From Balanoglossus misakiensis (lineage: Eukaryota; Hemichordata), in contig CM082591.2 in the NCBI GenBank assembly GCA_040954595.2, positions 5,580,001 through 5,644,000 of the forward strand: a stretch of DNA of 64,000 nt, written 5' to 3'. The translations under genes were made by a program, and so were the position numbers. Position 1 is the stretch's first letter. Each line of letters begins with the position of its first letter. Shown piece by piece: positions 1 through 10,152 of the stretch. The notes beneath the pieces were generated by a model. The model searched no databases, had not been told where the DNA came from, and saw nothing but the letters and a program-made list of their open reading frames with translations.

Positions 1-2085
1 CTCAAACTTCAGTATGCTGTGACCCCCAAAAATGGTACCAGTACTAACATACACATATTTATCATTCTCAATGATTATTCCCCTGGGGCGTCTCAGCTGA
101 CCATCCCCACTCCGACAATCAAAGGAACGCAAATACTGGTCATCTGAACTGAACACCTGGATGTGCTTGTTACCACAGTCGGCAACAAATACCATCCCAT
201 TACTTCCCACTGTTATCCCCCAGAGATCATTGAATTTCCCCTGGCCTTTACCCTTTGACCCAAATGACCTAATATACTTGCCATCATGTGTATAAATCCT
301 GACACATTGCCCACCCAAATCTGTCACATAGACATTACCATTGACAGGGCTGATAGATATCCCCCATGGATCCTTCAGCTCATTCTGTCCAAAGCATCTG
401 ATGACGTGTCCATTCTCACCACTCACAACTACTTGCTTATTGTTACCATCTAAACTATAGTGTGTATTATCACTTGATATAGTTATGTCACATGGCTTGA
501 AAGATTTGTGAAATTGTGTAAATTTCAAGATTTTCTTCACTCTGCCCTCTCTGTTAGTTATTTGTAATCTGTTATTTACTGTATCAGCAGTGACAATGTC
601 TTTGTCTTTGTTTATGACCACACTGTAGGGATAGTTGAACTGTCCCTCAGCACTTCCTTCACTGCCAATGGTTTGAACCAATCCTTTGATGACAGGTATG
701 ATGACAGGAGAGCCTGTTATTTGTTTATCCCCTATTGTCAAGGCAACTTCATAATTACCATCCATTTGTCCGGTAACAGTCATTCTGTGTGTACCATCTC
801 TGTTATCTGATACTTTGATGTCTTCCCATGATGCATAAGGTTTGCTTACCTTGGCTTTCACTGGTTGTTTTGGGATGACTTGTTTTCCTGTGGAATCCCT
901 GGTTGTGATCAGCAGGTGTGCAGAGTCACCTTTCAGAAGTTGTTCTGGAATGTTTTCAACTGTACACTTTGAGATACAGACATCAGATACATGTATCAGC
1001 AATCCCAGAATTCCTTGCTCATTGAACTCTTCGCTGGGGTTGAATACATATTCCTCATCAATTGTCAGTGGTTTGGTTTCCATGGCGATAAGTTGAATGA
1101 TGCGATGTTCTGCATCAGCTTTGGTAGACAGAAGTTGACTAGCATTCCCATGATGCATCAGCGTTTCAAGATAACTGCATGCACTCTTAATGTTACCATG
1201 TTTTAATTCAAACTCATCAATGTCCACAGCTGCTGTTTTTATTTTCAGTTTGTAATTTTCATTCAGTTCATCTACCAGTCTCTGCTCTTCTCTCTTTACT
1301 TTGTTGATGATTTCTTCTGCTGTCATTCTCACCTTCCTTTCTTCTTTCTTATGCTGCTCTGTGAGATCACTGTGTACCTGCTTGGCTAGGCTTTTGTTCT
1401 TTTCAGTTTCCTGTTCTTTCACTTTCAGTTTGTCCAACTTGACTTTCATGTCTCTCAGATACTCATCTGCTGCATCTTTCAAGTCTCTGTGTACATGTTC
1501 TGGTATGCGGTGTTTGACAATTGTACAGTCTGTACAGACAGGTACCTGACAGGTTTCACAGTAGAATTCAATTTTGTTGTCTGTGTGGACATTGCAATAT
1601 TCTACTGCTTGCAATTTTATAGGACTAGTTGACTTTGCTGTTGAATATTCTTCTATGGTCAGAACACTGTGTGTCTTTGTGAGTGGTAGATTTCTGTGGG
1701 CCTTAACACAGCTTTGACAGAGATAATGTTGACACTCTACACACCTGTGAGTGGCTGTATTCTCTTGGCAACCTTCACACTTGATTTTAGCAGCTGCATG
1801 GACGGACTCCAGTCGTTGTTTGAAAATGTCCACAAGATTGGCCATGAAGAAATTTCCCTTTAAACTTGCCACTTGCCCATCAGCAGGAAGTTGATATTGC
1901 TGTCGACATTCTGGACAGGTGAGAGATCCTGTCTTTTCAACCAGGGTGACTAAACATTGCTGACAGAATGTGTGCAGACATGGTAGAACTTTAGGAGTTT
2001 TAAACAACTCCAGACAGATGGTACAACACAGGAAATCTTCACTGATTTCTTTCACAAAGCTGCCTTCCGTGCTAGCTGCCGCCAT
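1..2085 (-). CDS. TRIM-NHL E3 ubiquitin ligase (RING, two B-boxes, coiled coil, filamin, NHL), C-terminus off window
   Basis: Single open frame of 695 codons from ATG at 2085 to the window edge, with no intron and no stop. RING of C3HC4 type: C21, C24, C36, H38, C41, C44, C57, C60. B-box 1 is at about 103-140 (starts CEGC) and B-box 2 at about 160-200 (CNVH...CETC...CTDC). A charged coiled coil follows at about 200-330, then a filamin/ABP280-type domain at about 374-463, then NHL repeats from about 465. Four NHL repeats are complete and a fifth is cut by the edge. This is the TRIM2/TRIM3/TRIM71 architecture; two B-boxes favour TRIM71-like, but such genes are multicopy in many invertebrates, so I give no orthologue. 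By family knowledge the RING recruits E2 enzymes and the NHL propeller binds protein or RNA. The start is supported by its position just before the RING and by GCGGC following the ATG. Confidence 0.9.
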   Translation of the reverse strand, partial: MAAASTEGSFVKEISEDFLCCTICLELFKTPKVLPCLHTFCQQCLVTLVEKTGSLTCPECRQQYQLPADGQVASLKGNFFMANLVDIFKQRLESVHAAAKIKCEGCQENTATHRCVECQHYLCQSCVKAHRNLPLTKTHSVLTIEEYSTAKSTSPIKLQAVEYCNVHTDNKIEFYCETCQVPVCTDCTIVKHRIPEHVHRDLKDAADEYLRDMKVKLDKLKVKEQETEKNKSLAKQVHSDLTEQHKKEERKVRMTAEEIINKVKREEQRLVDELNENYKLKIKTAAVDIDEFELKHGNIKSACSYLETLMHHGNASQLLSTKADAEHRIIQLIAMETKPLTIDEEYVFNPSEEFNEQGILGLLIHVSDVCISKCTVENIPEQLLKGDSAHLLITTRDSTGKQVIPKQPVKAKVSKPYASWEDIKVSDNRDGTHRMTVTGQMDGNYEVALTIGDKQITGSPVIIPVIKGLVQTIGSEGSAEGQFNYPYSVVINKDKDIVTADTVNNRLQITNREGRVKKILKFTQFHKSFKPCDITISSDNTHYSLDGNNKQVVVSGENGHVIRCFGQNELKDPWGISISPVNGNVYVTDLGGQCVRIYTHDGKYIRSFGSKGKGQGKFNDLWGITVGSNGMVFVADCGNKHIQVFSSDDQYLRSFDCRSGDGQLRRPRGIIIENDKYVYVSTGTIFGGHSILKFE

Positions 2086-2129
2086 TCTGTACGTGGGGTG
2101 TATCAGAACTAACAGTTGCCGCAGGAACA

Positions 2130-2200
2130 ACTGATAGAAGGGCTCTTTGTCTTGGTGTTATTTAAACACTTCCCAGCGGCTAGCTGGTCCGTGATTGGTG
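2130..2200 (-). promoter_or_regulatory. Putative promoter of the TRIM-NHL gene
   Basis: Upstream of the ATG at 2085, on the minus strand, are a CCAAT box (ACCAATCAC, 2191-2199) and a TATA-like TTTAAATAA (2158-2166). Their spacing would give a 5' UTR of roughly 50 nt. Inferred from motifs only. Confidence 0.35.
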
Positions 2201-2202
2201 AA

Positions 2203-2938
2203 TCGCAATATATGGTGTTTACAACATGACTAAATAAGGGAGTGCATGTACAATCACACCAGTGAGTGCCTGGTGCGAGAATAGATTGTGGGCATTGACG
2301 ATCATTCAGTGACGCGATTTGGGGTCAGGCAAGGTTATTATCTTCACAACGATGCCACGAATACCTGTGTGTATCAGACAACTGAGGTATGGCATTGTTA
2401 AAAGATTCTGAAGTCTTCAAAGCGAAAATAAATATTTCGTTTGCGTAATTTAAACTTGCTGGTGTGGTTGCGTAGAATGAACAAACGATATCACAAGTAT
2501 AGCAGACATGGAAAGAGGTATCGCAATTTTAGTCGATAATGGATGAAAACTGCTGACTCAGCATTTTTCACCAATGGTTTGTCTATGGGCAAAATATTTA
2601 ACGAAATTTATCTCAAAATAGAGCGCGGTGACCATACGATTTTATTTGACCAATGAATTTATTTATACTTGACTGAGCTATGCTAACATTTTTCTTGTAC
2701 ATTGAAGCGACAATAGGCAGTACAGAGAAATTGTGTGGCAAATTCAGTTAATGCTGCTAGTACATGTACATGTATGTGTGGTACGCGTACTTTTTTTGGG
2801 GGGGGGGGGCAGAGTCATATCAAGCGAGCATAAATGTTGTTTCACAGTTAATTGGAACACGTGACGTCATACCACCGAATTCACCTATAAATACAGACAT
2901 GTAAATAATAGGTTATCTATGGTATCATCTTCGGGAGA
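2203..2938. other. Intergenic, no gene seen
   Basis: AT-rich sequence without a supported exon. Contains a 12-G run at 2798-2809. A short motif around 2545-2600 (CTGACTCAGCATTTTTCACC) recurs near 27990 and, more weakly, near 8465, so it is probably a degraded repeat. Confidence 0.5.
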
Positions 2939-3118
2939 TTAAAGGTATATAGTCACCTCCAATTTACATACGCCCATATATGGCTGAAATGGCGTATTTG
3001 AGCGTTCTAAAGAACATATGGTGGCGCTCTTTTATTGCGTGAGCCACCGACTGAAAACCTGTGATTGGCTAGATCTCAAGTTACCATGGTAACTTTATCT
3101 AAATGTGTATAGGTGACC
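2939..3118 (+). mobile_element. ~185-bp TTAA MITE, copy 1
   Basis: Begins TTAAAGGTATATAGTCACCT and ends near AGGTGACC. The interior (CCCATATATGGCTGAAATGG, then GTGATTGGCTAGAT) matches copies at 12653-12834 and, inverted, 35762-35947. The 3' TTAA end is eroded here. Confidence 0.75.
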
Positions 3119-3400
3119 GAATATTTAATATTTATATGACAGAGCCCACTATGGGAGCCAATTCATGTGAAAAAAACATCCAAGATAATGTAAGCTAACC
3201 GCATCCCCACGCTTGTTACAAGCAATATTTTACCACAATGTCTATTTCGAGAATTTGACAAATTTTTCTTGTAATTTTAATTATATCAGTCAAGAAAAAC
3301 GGTGAGGGTATCGCCATGTTTATATATGAACACGGCTTATTCTGCTCAAGAACGTACTCTAAACTACATATAATGTAAATGACAATCTAGCTACAATTGC

Positions 3401-3505
3401 TGTAATGTAATGTAATGTAATGTAATGTAATGTAATGTAATGTAATGTAATGTAATGTAATGTAATTTAATGTAATGTAATGTAATGTAATGTAATGTAA
3501 TGTAA
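3401..3505. repeat. (TGTAA)n microsatellite
   Basis: About 21 pentanucleotide units, nearly perfect, with one TTTAA variant. The apparent ORF across it on the minus strand is a by-product of the repeat. Confidence 0.95.
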
Positions 3506-4298
3506 GAGCAGACAACACTGAACAAACAGTGACAGTAGAAATGCACATCTCCAACTGATGACGAGATCGTGCTGAAGTTTGAAACATATGTAGTGGCAAA
3601 GGCTCAATTCTGTCTAGACGACTGAGGTGTGGTTACATGTGTCTTCATCACTGAGGGGTCACTGCTGGAAATTTAGTGAACCCCAAATCCCCCCCCCCTT
3701 TTGCCGTGTGAAAAAGCAAGACCATCTCTACTGCAGTTTAATAATTGATGATAACCCCTGCACATACCTCAACCCCATCCCCACGCCCAGGCCGTAAAAA
3801 AACTAATAGTTCTCAACACAGCTGCCGAAAATACTTTCAAACAAAGGCTGTTTTCACCAATTGCCAAATTAGAGCTTTCAGACAGTAAATCTTCAACTAT
3901 AGTCTGGATACCAGCATAGGCAATTGGTACCCTAAATATTCTACTTACAAATGAAATAACAAAAGAGACCCGCTTAAACTGACAATTACATGTAGGTGTA
4001 GATGTCATAAATTTACTCTGTTGGAAACTAAAAACAATCTATTCTGAAAGAACGCATGCGCACACATGTATCTGGCTAATGTATCATACAAGATGAGCAT
4101 ATTCAACAGTTCTCATTTCATTTCATTTCATTTCTTCTCATTTCACGACAAGTTAAAGAGACACAGTAACTAAAATTGTGTAGCCTTTAGAACTTCCTCC
4201 CGGATGTGAGGAAAATATCTTATGGCGGTATGTTGGCAAAAACTGCAAATTGCGACAGACCGTTTAACGTATAAATTCTTCGATACCGCAATTTGTAT
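3506..4298. other. Intergenic, no gene seen
   Basis: No supported exon. Holds a short (CATTT)n stretch near 4113-4131. The minus-strand ORF at 3769-4008 has no recognisable domain. Confidence 0.45.
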
Positions 4299-4835
4299 GA
4301 CGACGTTTGGAATAAAAACCCGCATCATGTTTATTACTTCTTGAAACATTATTGGGAGTTAGACAGACTATTTCTCCATAGAGTTAACACACCATATCTT
4401 ACTCAAATGCAATAGTGTGAGTCATGTGGTGCAAATGTTTGCGCTGTGAGCATCGCTGGGCCTCCATTTTATTTGGAGGGCAGAAGGTCATTCCTGAGTA
4501 CTCCCCTACAGTGGAGAACTATATGGGTTAACGAAACGACTGCATTGTGTTGTGATAGAAAACTTGCTGAATTTAACTTCAAGATTATGCATGACATTTT
4601 GCCATGTGGCATCACTCTTTCAAGATGGAATATTAGTAAAAACGATCAATGCTGTCTTTGCAACGTAACAGATTTTTATGAGCATCTATTTTTAAAATGT
4701 CAACGTTTGGGGGATTTTTGGCATCGTTTTTCTGCTTGGCTCAGTAAACTTGGCATATTTCATGAGGTCAATTTAGAAACTCATATTCTTGGTTACAAAA
4801 CTATGTACAGTCATCCCCTTTATAGATTTGTATTC
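4299..4835 (+). pseudogene. Degenerate LINE reverse-transcriptase C-terminus (zinc-binding zf-RVT region)
   Basis: Translated plus-strand pieces resemble the cysteine/histidine C-terminal region of non-LTR retrotransposon polymerases. At 4446-4838 an ORF carries a leucine/lysine-rich segment ending in a CxxC (CCLCN), then EHLFLKC and a terminal FW, which is the usual C-C-H-C plus aromatic pattern. Upstream, 4299-4410 reads DVWNKNPHHVYYF-like and is broken by a stop, and a further stop follows at 4837. The start at 4446 is not a true gene start. Dead remnant; clade not resolved. Confidence 0.6.
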
Positions 4836-4861
4836 TAAACATTGTCATTACTATTGCAAAG

Positions 4862-5480
4862 TATTGTGTATTCGCTTCATGGGTCCATTTATAACATGAT
4901 ATTAACAGCATTAGAGCAAAAACGAGTTTCGATATATTCTACAGATATCTACAATTTATGCACCAACTAGTCAAAAAGAACAATAATTCATATTTCAGCC
5001 ATTATTGGACAAACGTTTTTGCTTCCGTCTGAGATGTTATTACTTTTGTCAATCAACTGTCCTTGGTGAATGTTATTTTATATATTACTTTTTTTATCAA
5101 AACATGATATATCTATATGATACATTTTAGATTAACTAATATTAAATGAATGGAAATAAAATACGTTTATAAAAAATAGAAGCTCATTCCTCTTAGTGGC
5201 GTTGAAAATGAAATGAACGAAGTAGTTTACAGTTTACTCGACAAATGAGGAATGGTTATCTGTCCCAGTGTTTAAACTACATGGAAACTGAGCTACCAAT
5301 AACGCCTTTTGTAACTAAGCCGTTTGCATGTTTGGGCTTTGGCAACCTGCACATAAACATTTTTTCCATATTTTTGGCGCCAGAATGAGCCACCTACACC
5401 TACGCAGCAATAAATTATAGTTTATGTCTAAAGCACACAAATCATCGACTAGCTATACCAGACATTGCTTTAAATAGGCG
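4862..5480. other. Intergenic, no gene seen
   Basis: AT-rich tail of the LINE remnant followed by unique-looking sequence. No supported exon or repeat. Confidence 0.4.
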
Positions 5481-5490
5481 ATATGTAATT

Positions 5491-5586
5491 TATATAAAGC
5501 TGAATAATGTTGTCTAGTTCCAGTACCAGTTGTAGGTTTTGAAGATTGGTGGAATTGTGCGACTGGGCTAACACTCTCGAACACCA
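5491..5586 (+). promoter_or_regulatory. TATA box and non-coding first exon of the six-cysteine peptide gene
   Basis: TATATAAA at 5491-5498 predicts transcription start near 5523. The following ~64 nt end at a good donor, CCA|GTAAGT, after 5586. A matching acceptor (TTCAACAG) lies just before the ATG, at 6292. The promoter and 5' UTR intron are inferred from these signals. Confidence 0.45.
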
Positions 5587-6295
5587 GTAAGTTTACCTGA
5601 GTCTTTCTTACTCTTTCACACTTCATGCACTTACTGTCAGACTAAGCAACCTTGAGAATACACATTATATCTTATAATTACTTTTCAAGCCGTCGCCACT
5701 GCGTCCTGACACTGAACTTATATCAATCAGCCAAGCGCAGGCATTCAGTATATTCGGAGATTGGGGACAAAATCGCTACCATCCAAACCGGTAGAATTGA
5801 ATATCGTGAGAAAGTTATGCTTAGCGTGACATAGGTCTACCACAGAAAAAAACGTTTCAAGATATCATGCTGGATTTTAAAAAAATATGTTATTCGGTTT
5901 TTAAGTTAACATATGTATTAATAAATATTTACTTTACAAACCGAATGACACACGGTGAAATTGATTGGACACTTTCATCCCCTACGTTGAAGGCCGAGAT
6001 TATTTTAACTTCAGACGCTAGGCTGACAATCTACCGCTCGAACGGGTGGTTAGCGGGGGAATGGCTAAGCACAACAAACAGGCACGTGAAGCAAGCGTGC
6101 TGTTGCGTAGTGACATTTTGCCGACTCATTTTTGAACGAATGAATGAATGAATGGAAGGATGGATGGAAGGCATATTTATCTCCTGATAGTTAGGAATAG
6201 TTAGAAATTACGTTGTTAGCAGAATATTTACGTTGGCTTTGAACTTGGGTGTTTGTTTATCGTCAAGATTAACTTCTTATAATGTTCAACAGGCT

Positions 6296-7387
6296 ATGAA
6301 GATTATAATTGTATTGTTACTGGCTTGCATATCCATAACAAGCATTCTTGGGGTACCTAAGGTGAGTGTTTTATCTAAATTGTACCTTAATCTATCATTA
6401 GTTCGATATTAAGCTTTAGTCCACAGAAAAGTGTATAATAACGTACTCCTTTTTTTTCAAAGTGATTATCGTTTAAATAGTCATTTTAATTAATTAATTA
6501 ATTTCAGATAATGCATCAAGAACAGCTTATATTGCTCGCTTAGTTTCACATCAACCTGTTAGCTTATTTTTTGTTCGCATTTTTATTCCGCAGTGTACAC
6601 AAGAAGAAGAAAACAGGATTCAGAATTGCCTGGATAGATTTCAAGATTTCTGCGTGAGTTGATATTATATTGGGTATGAATTAAAGAGTAGTGTATATAG
6701 TTTGCTCCGTTCGTCAACAGGTTAGATTTGACTGGCGTACACGGACTGTGGAAAAAAAAGGCTTACGAAATTTTGACCGTTTTGATGACAAAATCATTGG
6801 ATTTTTAGTGTTCGATCGAGCTAGCGCTAACCAAATTTTTTCCCTTACAAACGTGACGGCCTATGGCCGAATGAAGCACCTGCTTGGATGTTCGTATAGC
6901 GGTTTCGTTCAAACCTCAGTGTACTGTCCTATAAAGGCCTATAGCAATAACGGCCACAAAGATACGGGTGACCCGTCTTAACAGCACACAATATATTCAT
7001 ACTTTAAAAGAAGTTTTTTTCCTAGCAAAAACATGAAAGATTGCGCAAAATAATTGAGTTACGTGATTGCATGAGGAGGTAATGTTTATCACATGTTTAT
7101 CCTGTGATCATTTTTGTTGATTCATTTTCGCACTTATCTTTTGTTCCTTAGGATCAATTGGTGTGCTACATGGGTGTGAATTGTGATCCCTACTATACTC
7201 TCAACGAGTTACTACCGGGCATGAATGAATGCATGTATGTATCCATTATCCTGCATAGTTTTCAGAAAGTTACTTGTTGTTGGGTGTATATGCATAAGGT
7301 CTTGATGTGTGGCTGCTTGTATGAAGGGTTTTATTTATGTTGCTGTGTTGATATTCACATTCCTCGTCTGTTCTCTTCTATAGGTAA
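6296..7387 (+). CDS. Small secreted six-cysteine peptide, four coding exons, family not recognised
   Basis: Exons 6296-6361, 6594-6653, 7152-7234 and 7384-7387, all with GT-AG introns. The first two coding introns are phase 0 and the last is phase 2, with the stop formed in exon 4. Exon 1 is exactly a 22-residue signal-peptide-like segment: MK, a hydrophobic core IIIVLLLACISITSIL, then GVPK. The mature part is about 48 residues, acidic at its start, with six cysteines spaced C-x10-C-x7-C-x4-C-x5-C-x15-C, suggesting three disulfides. An AATAAA follows 103 nt after the stop, and a TATA box plus donor lie upstream. Candidate roles (secreted signal, pheromone, defence peptide) are guesses; I do not recognise the fold. 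The ORF at 6691-6981 lies in intron 2 and is not part of it. If intron 3 were retained, the frame would continue to about 7400. Confidence 0.65.
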
Positions 7388-7489
7388 CGTTGATGCGTGA
7401 CGGCTGGACAGGCTATCCTGCAAAATCATAAATACGTCATTCTTTTCTCTGATTGTTAGGACATTTTTGCTTTATTGTCACTATTGATG

Positions 7490-7495
7490 AATAAA
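7490..7495 (+). terminator. Poly(A) signal of the six-cysteine peptide gene
   Basis: AATAAA, 103 nt downstream of the proposed stop codon. Confidence 0.6.
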
Positions 7496-8570
7496 GCCTA
7501 ATTTGGGGCACATGGTTGTGATATGTCGCCTGGATGGTTTGGATTAAACTACTGAGACTTGGATTTCAGCGGGCGTGTAATTACTATATGGCTTCCATAA
7601 AGCTAACAGATAACATCCCATAATATTCACATAACAACTGTACTTCCATTAACAATAGAGGGCGGTATAACATCAGCACACGACTTGTATCGTTTGGATT
7701 ATTCGCACCACTGTTTCGGTCGTATGTTTGCTATTAAATTATTTTCGGCAAGTTCAATGCCAAGCACATGCACATATGTCACTTGCCAAAGATCATCGAT
7801 CATAATCTACAGAAGAGTATACTGTAAACTGGGAAATTTTCTCAAATAATATTTTTTGCAAACTTCGTGAGAACCAAATGAGGCGATAATAAAAGTAACG
7901 AAAAATTAGTCGAGAAAGAACAATATGTGACATCAAATTACTGAGACTTGAGCATTCTTCACTATTAAGACTTCATTTATTTGCACATATAAGCAAAATG
8001 ATATTTTCTAAATGTTCACATTCGTAATCAGTTTCGCATTTGTGTGAATGACATCTCTTGGAAGACAACCTCAATTTCAAGTCGGTAGCTCTATCATTTA
8101 AAACATTGAAGCTTTTAAATTCCGAAGTTGTACTGCAATTTTGAACCAGAAAAAAATAAAATAAAAGGACAACAACTTGAATGAGGCCTAATGATCCTAC
8201 CGGTATGTTCCAAGTTAAAGCTACACCTGGAAGTGAGCCAGTGCATGGTTATCACATTCCATAGACTTACATTTGTACATGTAGAAAGTTTGAAAAAGCA
8301 GAGTTATTATATTGTCATTTTCTCGACATTTTCACAAAAGGTGCCAAAAAGAGCAGTATTAATTAAGGATATAAAGAAAACACAATGTCACTGTGCTTGA
8401 TTTTTTGGTAGAGCTGTTCAGAAATATTCAAACTATAGCATTAGGAGTGTGAAAAAAGTGCCGACTCAGCATTTTATACAATATTTGTGAAACTGGAAAA
8501 AAGTATCATGGGAACACCCCTGTTTTGACTTTATTTTTGTAAATTCTAAATTTTGAGCAGTCCACTACCT
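7496..8570. other. Intergenic, no gene seen
   Basis: At 7822-7915, TACTGTAAACTGGGAAATTT followed by AT-rich and GCGA-containing sequence looks like a decayed copy of the TACTGTAAAAC MITE (see 15551-15764). Otherwise no feature. Confidence 0.4.
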
Positions 8571-8920
8571 TAAAGGGACAAAGTCTCTCTCTCGCTGCCC
8601 ATTTTCCATTAATTATGTTCGATACATGAGACCGTTTATGTTATTCTACATGTGGATATATAGTGAATCAACGTTCAACCACAAACATCTTCTATCCCGC
8701 TTGTAGACACAAGAGTGAAACACTCACCAAAATGAATAATCGGTCTTTACCATTTATTCATTTTGGCGAGGTTTATGCTCCTCCAACAAACGGGATGAAA
8801 TTTGTGTGTTGTCAAATGTTGATTCACTTTATATCCACAGGTAGAATAACATAAACGGTGTCTTGTATCTAACATAATTAACGGAAAAGGGGCAGAGAGA
8901 AAGAGACTTTGTCCCCTTAA
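8571..8920 (+). mobile_element. Palindromic ~350-bp TTAA element, copy 1
   Basis: Near-perfect inverted repeat over its whole length. The left end is TTAAAGGGACAAAGTCTCTC, the right end is GAGACTTTGTCCCCTTAA, and the centre is an ~18-nt loop between ATGAATAAT and ATTATTCAT-type arms. Flanked by TTAA. Centre orientation AATCGGTCT..ACCATTT is called plus. Confidence 0.9.
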
Positions 8921-9292
8921 AGAACTGTTCTGAGTATTCATTGATTCATCTTGCTTTCTGCAAAAGACTGGTGCATTCACATATTGAAAATAAAGCCATC
9001 ATTTCTTACAATTTATAAGTCAACAACATTTTTCACACCATGGAAAAAATTGATATCTCTGAAACCTGAATTCCATAATCTATCAACTTAGGATCGAACC
9101 ATTTAAAGCATATTCCATGTGAACATCACATTCTCTTTATACACATTCACTTCATTGAACTCGGAACATCTAGGAAATATCAGAAGATATATTGATTAAA
9201 TCAAGATAAAAAGGGTAAATAAAAATTATGCAGATAAGAGTAAAACTCCAAAGAGTATTGACAGCAACAAGGAAAACCAGCTAGCACTGACT
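8921..9292. other. Intergenic, no gene seen
   Basis: No supported feature between the palindromic element and the next MITE. Confidence 0.4.
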
Positions 9293-9385
9293 TTAACCCT
9301 TTCACCACCATGGTTCAGCCCCGACCCATAGTTTTCTATGATTAAATTGGACCGCTTTACTGGGAAATGGGGATGAAAGGGTTAA
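9293..9385 (+). mobile_element. ~93-bp TTAA MITE, copy a
   Basis: Ends TTAACCCTTTCACC and GATGAAAGGGTTAA form terminal inverted repeats. The interior carries CATGGTTCAG and TTTTCTATG. Seven related copies in the window. Confidence 0.9.
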
Positions 9386-9690
9386 AACATGTAAATGATA
9401 TTGCGGGGATAACACGGGACTCTGAGCAATAGACTGTTTCCGATCAATCTGCCAACCCATCTGACGACCCCTTCCCTTTAAACACTGTGACAGACAAATT
9501 TGATCCAAATGATTTCACCACTCTAAATGGAAAACCGTACATACACCTCAACATTTGAATTATATACACTGGTACCATATGAATTTCTATGAGTCGCACA
9601 CATAGCCAATTTTTCACAATTAGAAAAAAATGTACTATCAATCGTCAAAACAATTTTAAATACCCAGAAATAGCGGTTGTAAAAACTGGT

Positions 9691-9872
9691 ACAGTAAAAC
9701 TTGTCTAAACTGAACACTAAAGGGACTGAAGAAATTGTTCGTTTTGCAGTGTCTGGTTTATAGAGGTTCTTTTAACATGTGGTTCTGTGTCCAAGGGACA
9801 GGAAAATGTGTTTGGTATAGACAGGTTTCCAGATTAGACAGGGTACAGTTTAGACAGGTTTTACTACTGTAT
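9691..9872. mobile_element. Foldback MITE with ACAGTAAAACTTGTCTAAAC end
   Basis: The left end CAGTAAAACTTGTCTAAACT is matched inverted by GTTTAGACAGGTTTTACTAC at 9850-9869. One similar end recurs at about 19730 and the terminal motif resembles the elements at 13429-13815. Possibly pogo/Tigger-like; not certain. Confidence 0.6.
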
Positions 9873-10152
9873 AATGAAATACAATCACTGGGATGTCATG
9901 ATTTCTTTTGTTCTACAATGGCTAGTTACGCTGGCTAAACCTGAATCTTTGGCTTTTGGAAAAAATATGCGAATGTTGCATTGTTCTTGAGTACATCTGT
10001 GTTCATGTGAAAATATATCTATATACCATCTGTTGAAAATTGACAACCATGTGGAATGTCCTGAAAGTTTCTTGACCTATGACCCTGCATTTGACCTTGA
10101 CCTCCAACACAGAGCAGAAAAGGTCATGACCTTGATTGGCAAGATGGCGGTG

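Noticed and set aside
842-1549. Plus-strand ORFs across the first 1.5 kb
   Set aside because: They are antisense to the TRIM-NHL reading frame, which has full domain support.
6850-6960. 5S-rRNA-like GGCCTATGGCC motif
   Set aside because: The match stops after about 10 bases; internal control regions of 5S rRNA are absent.
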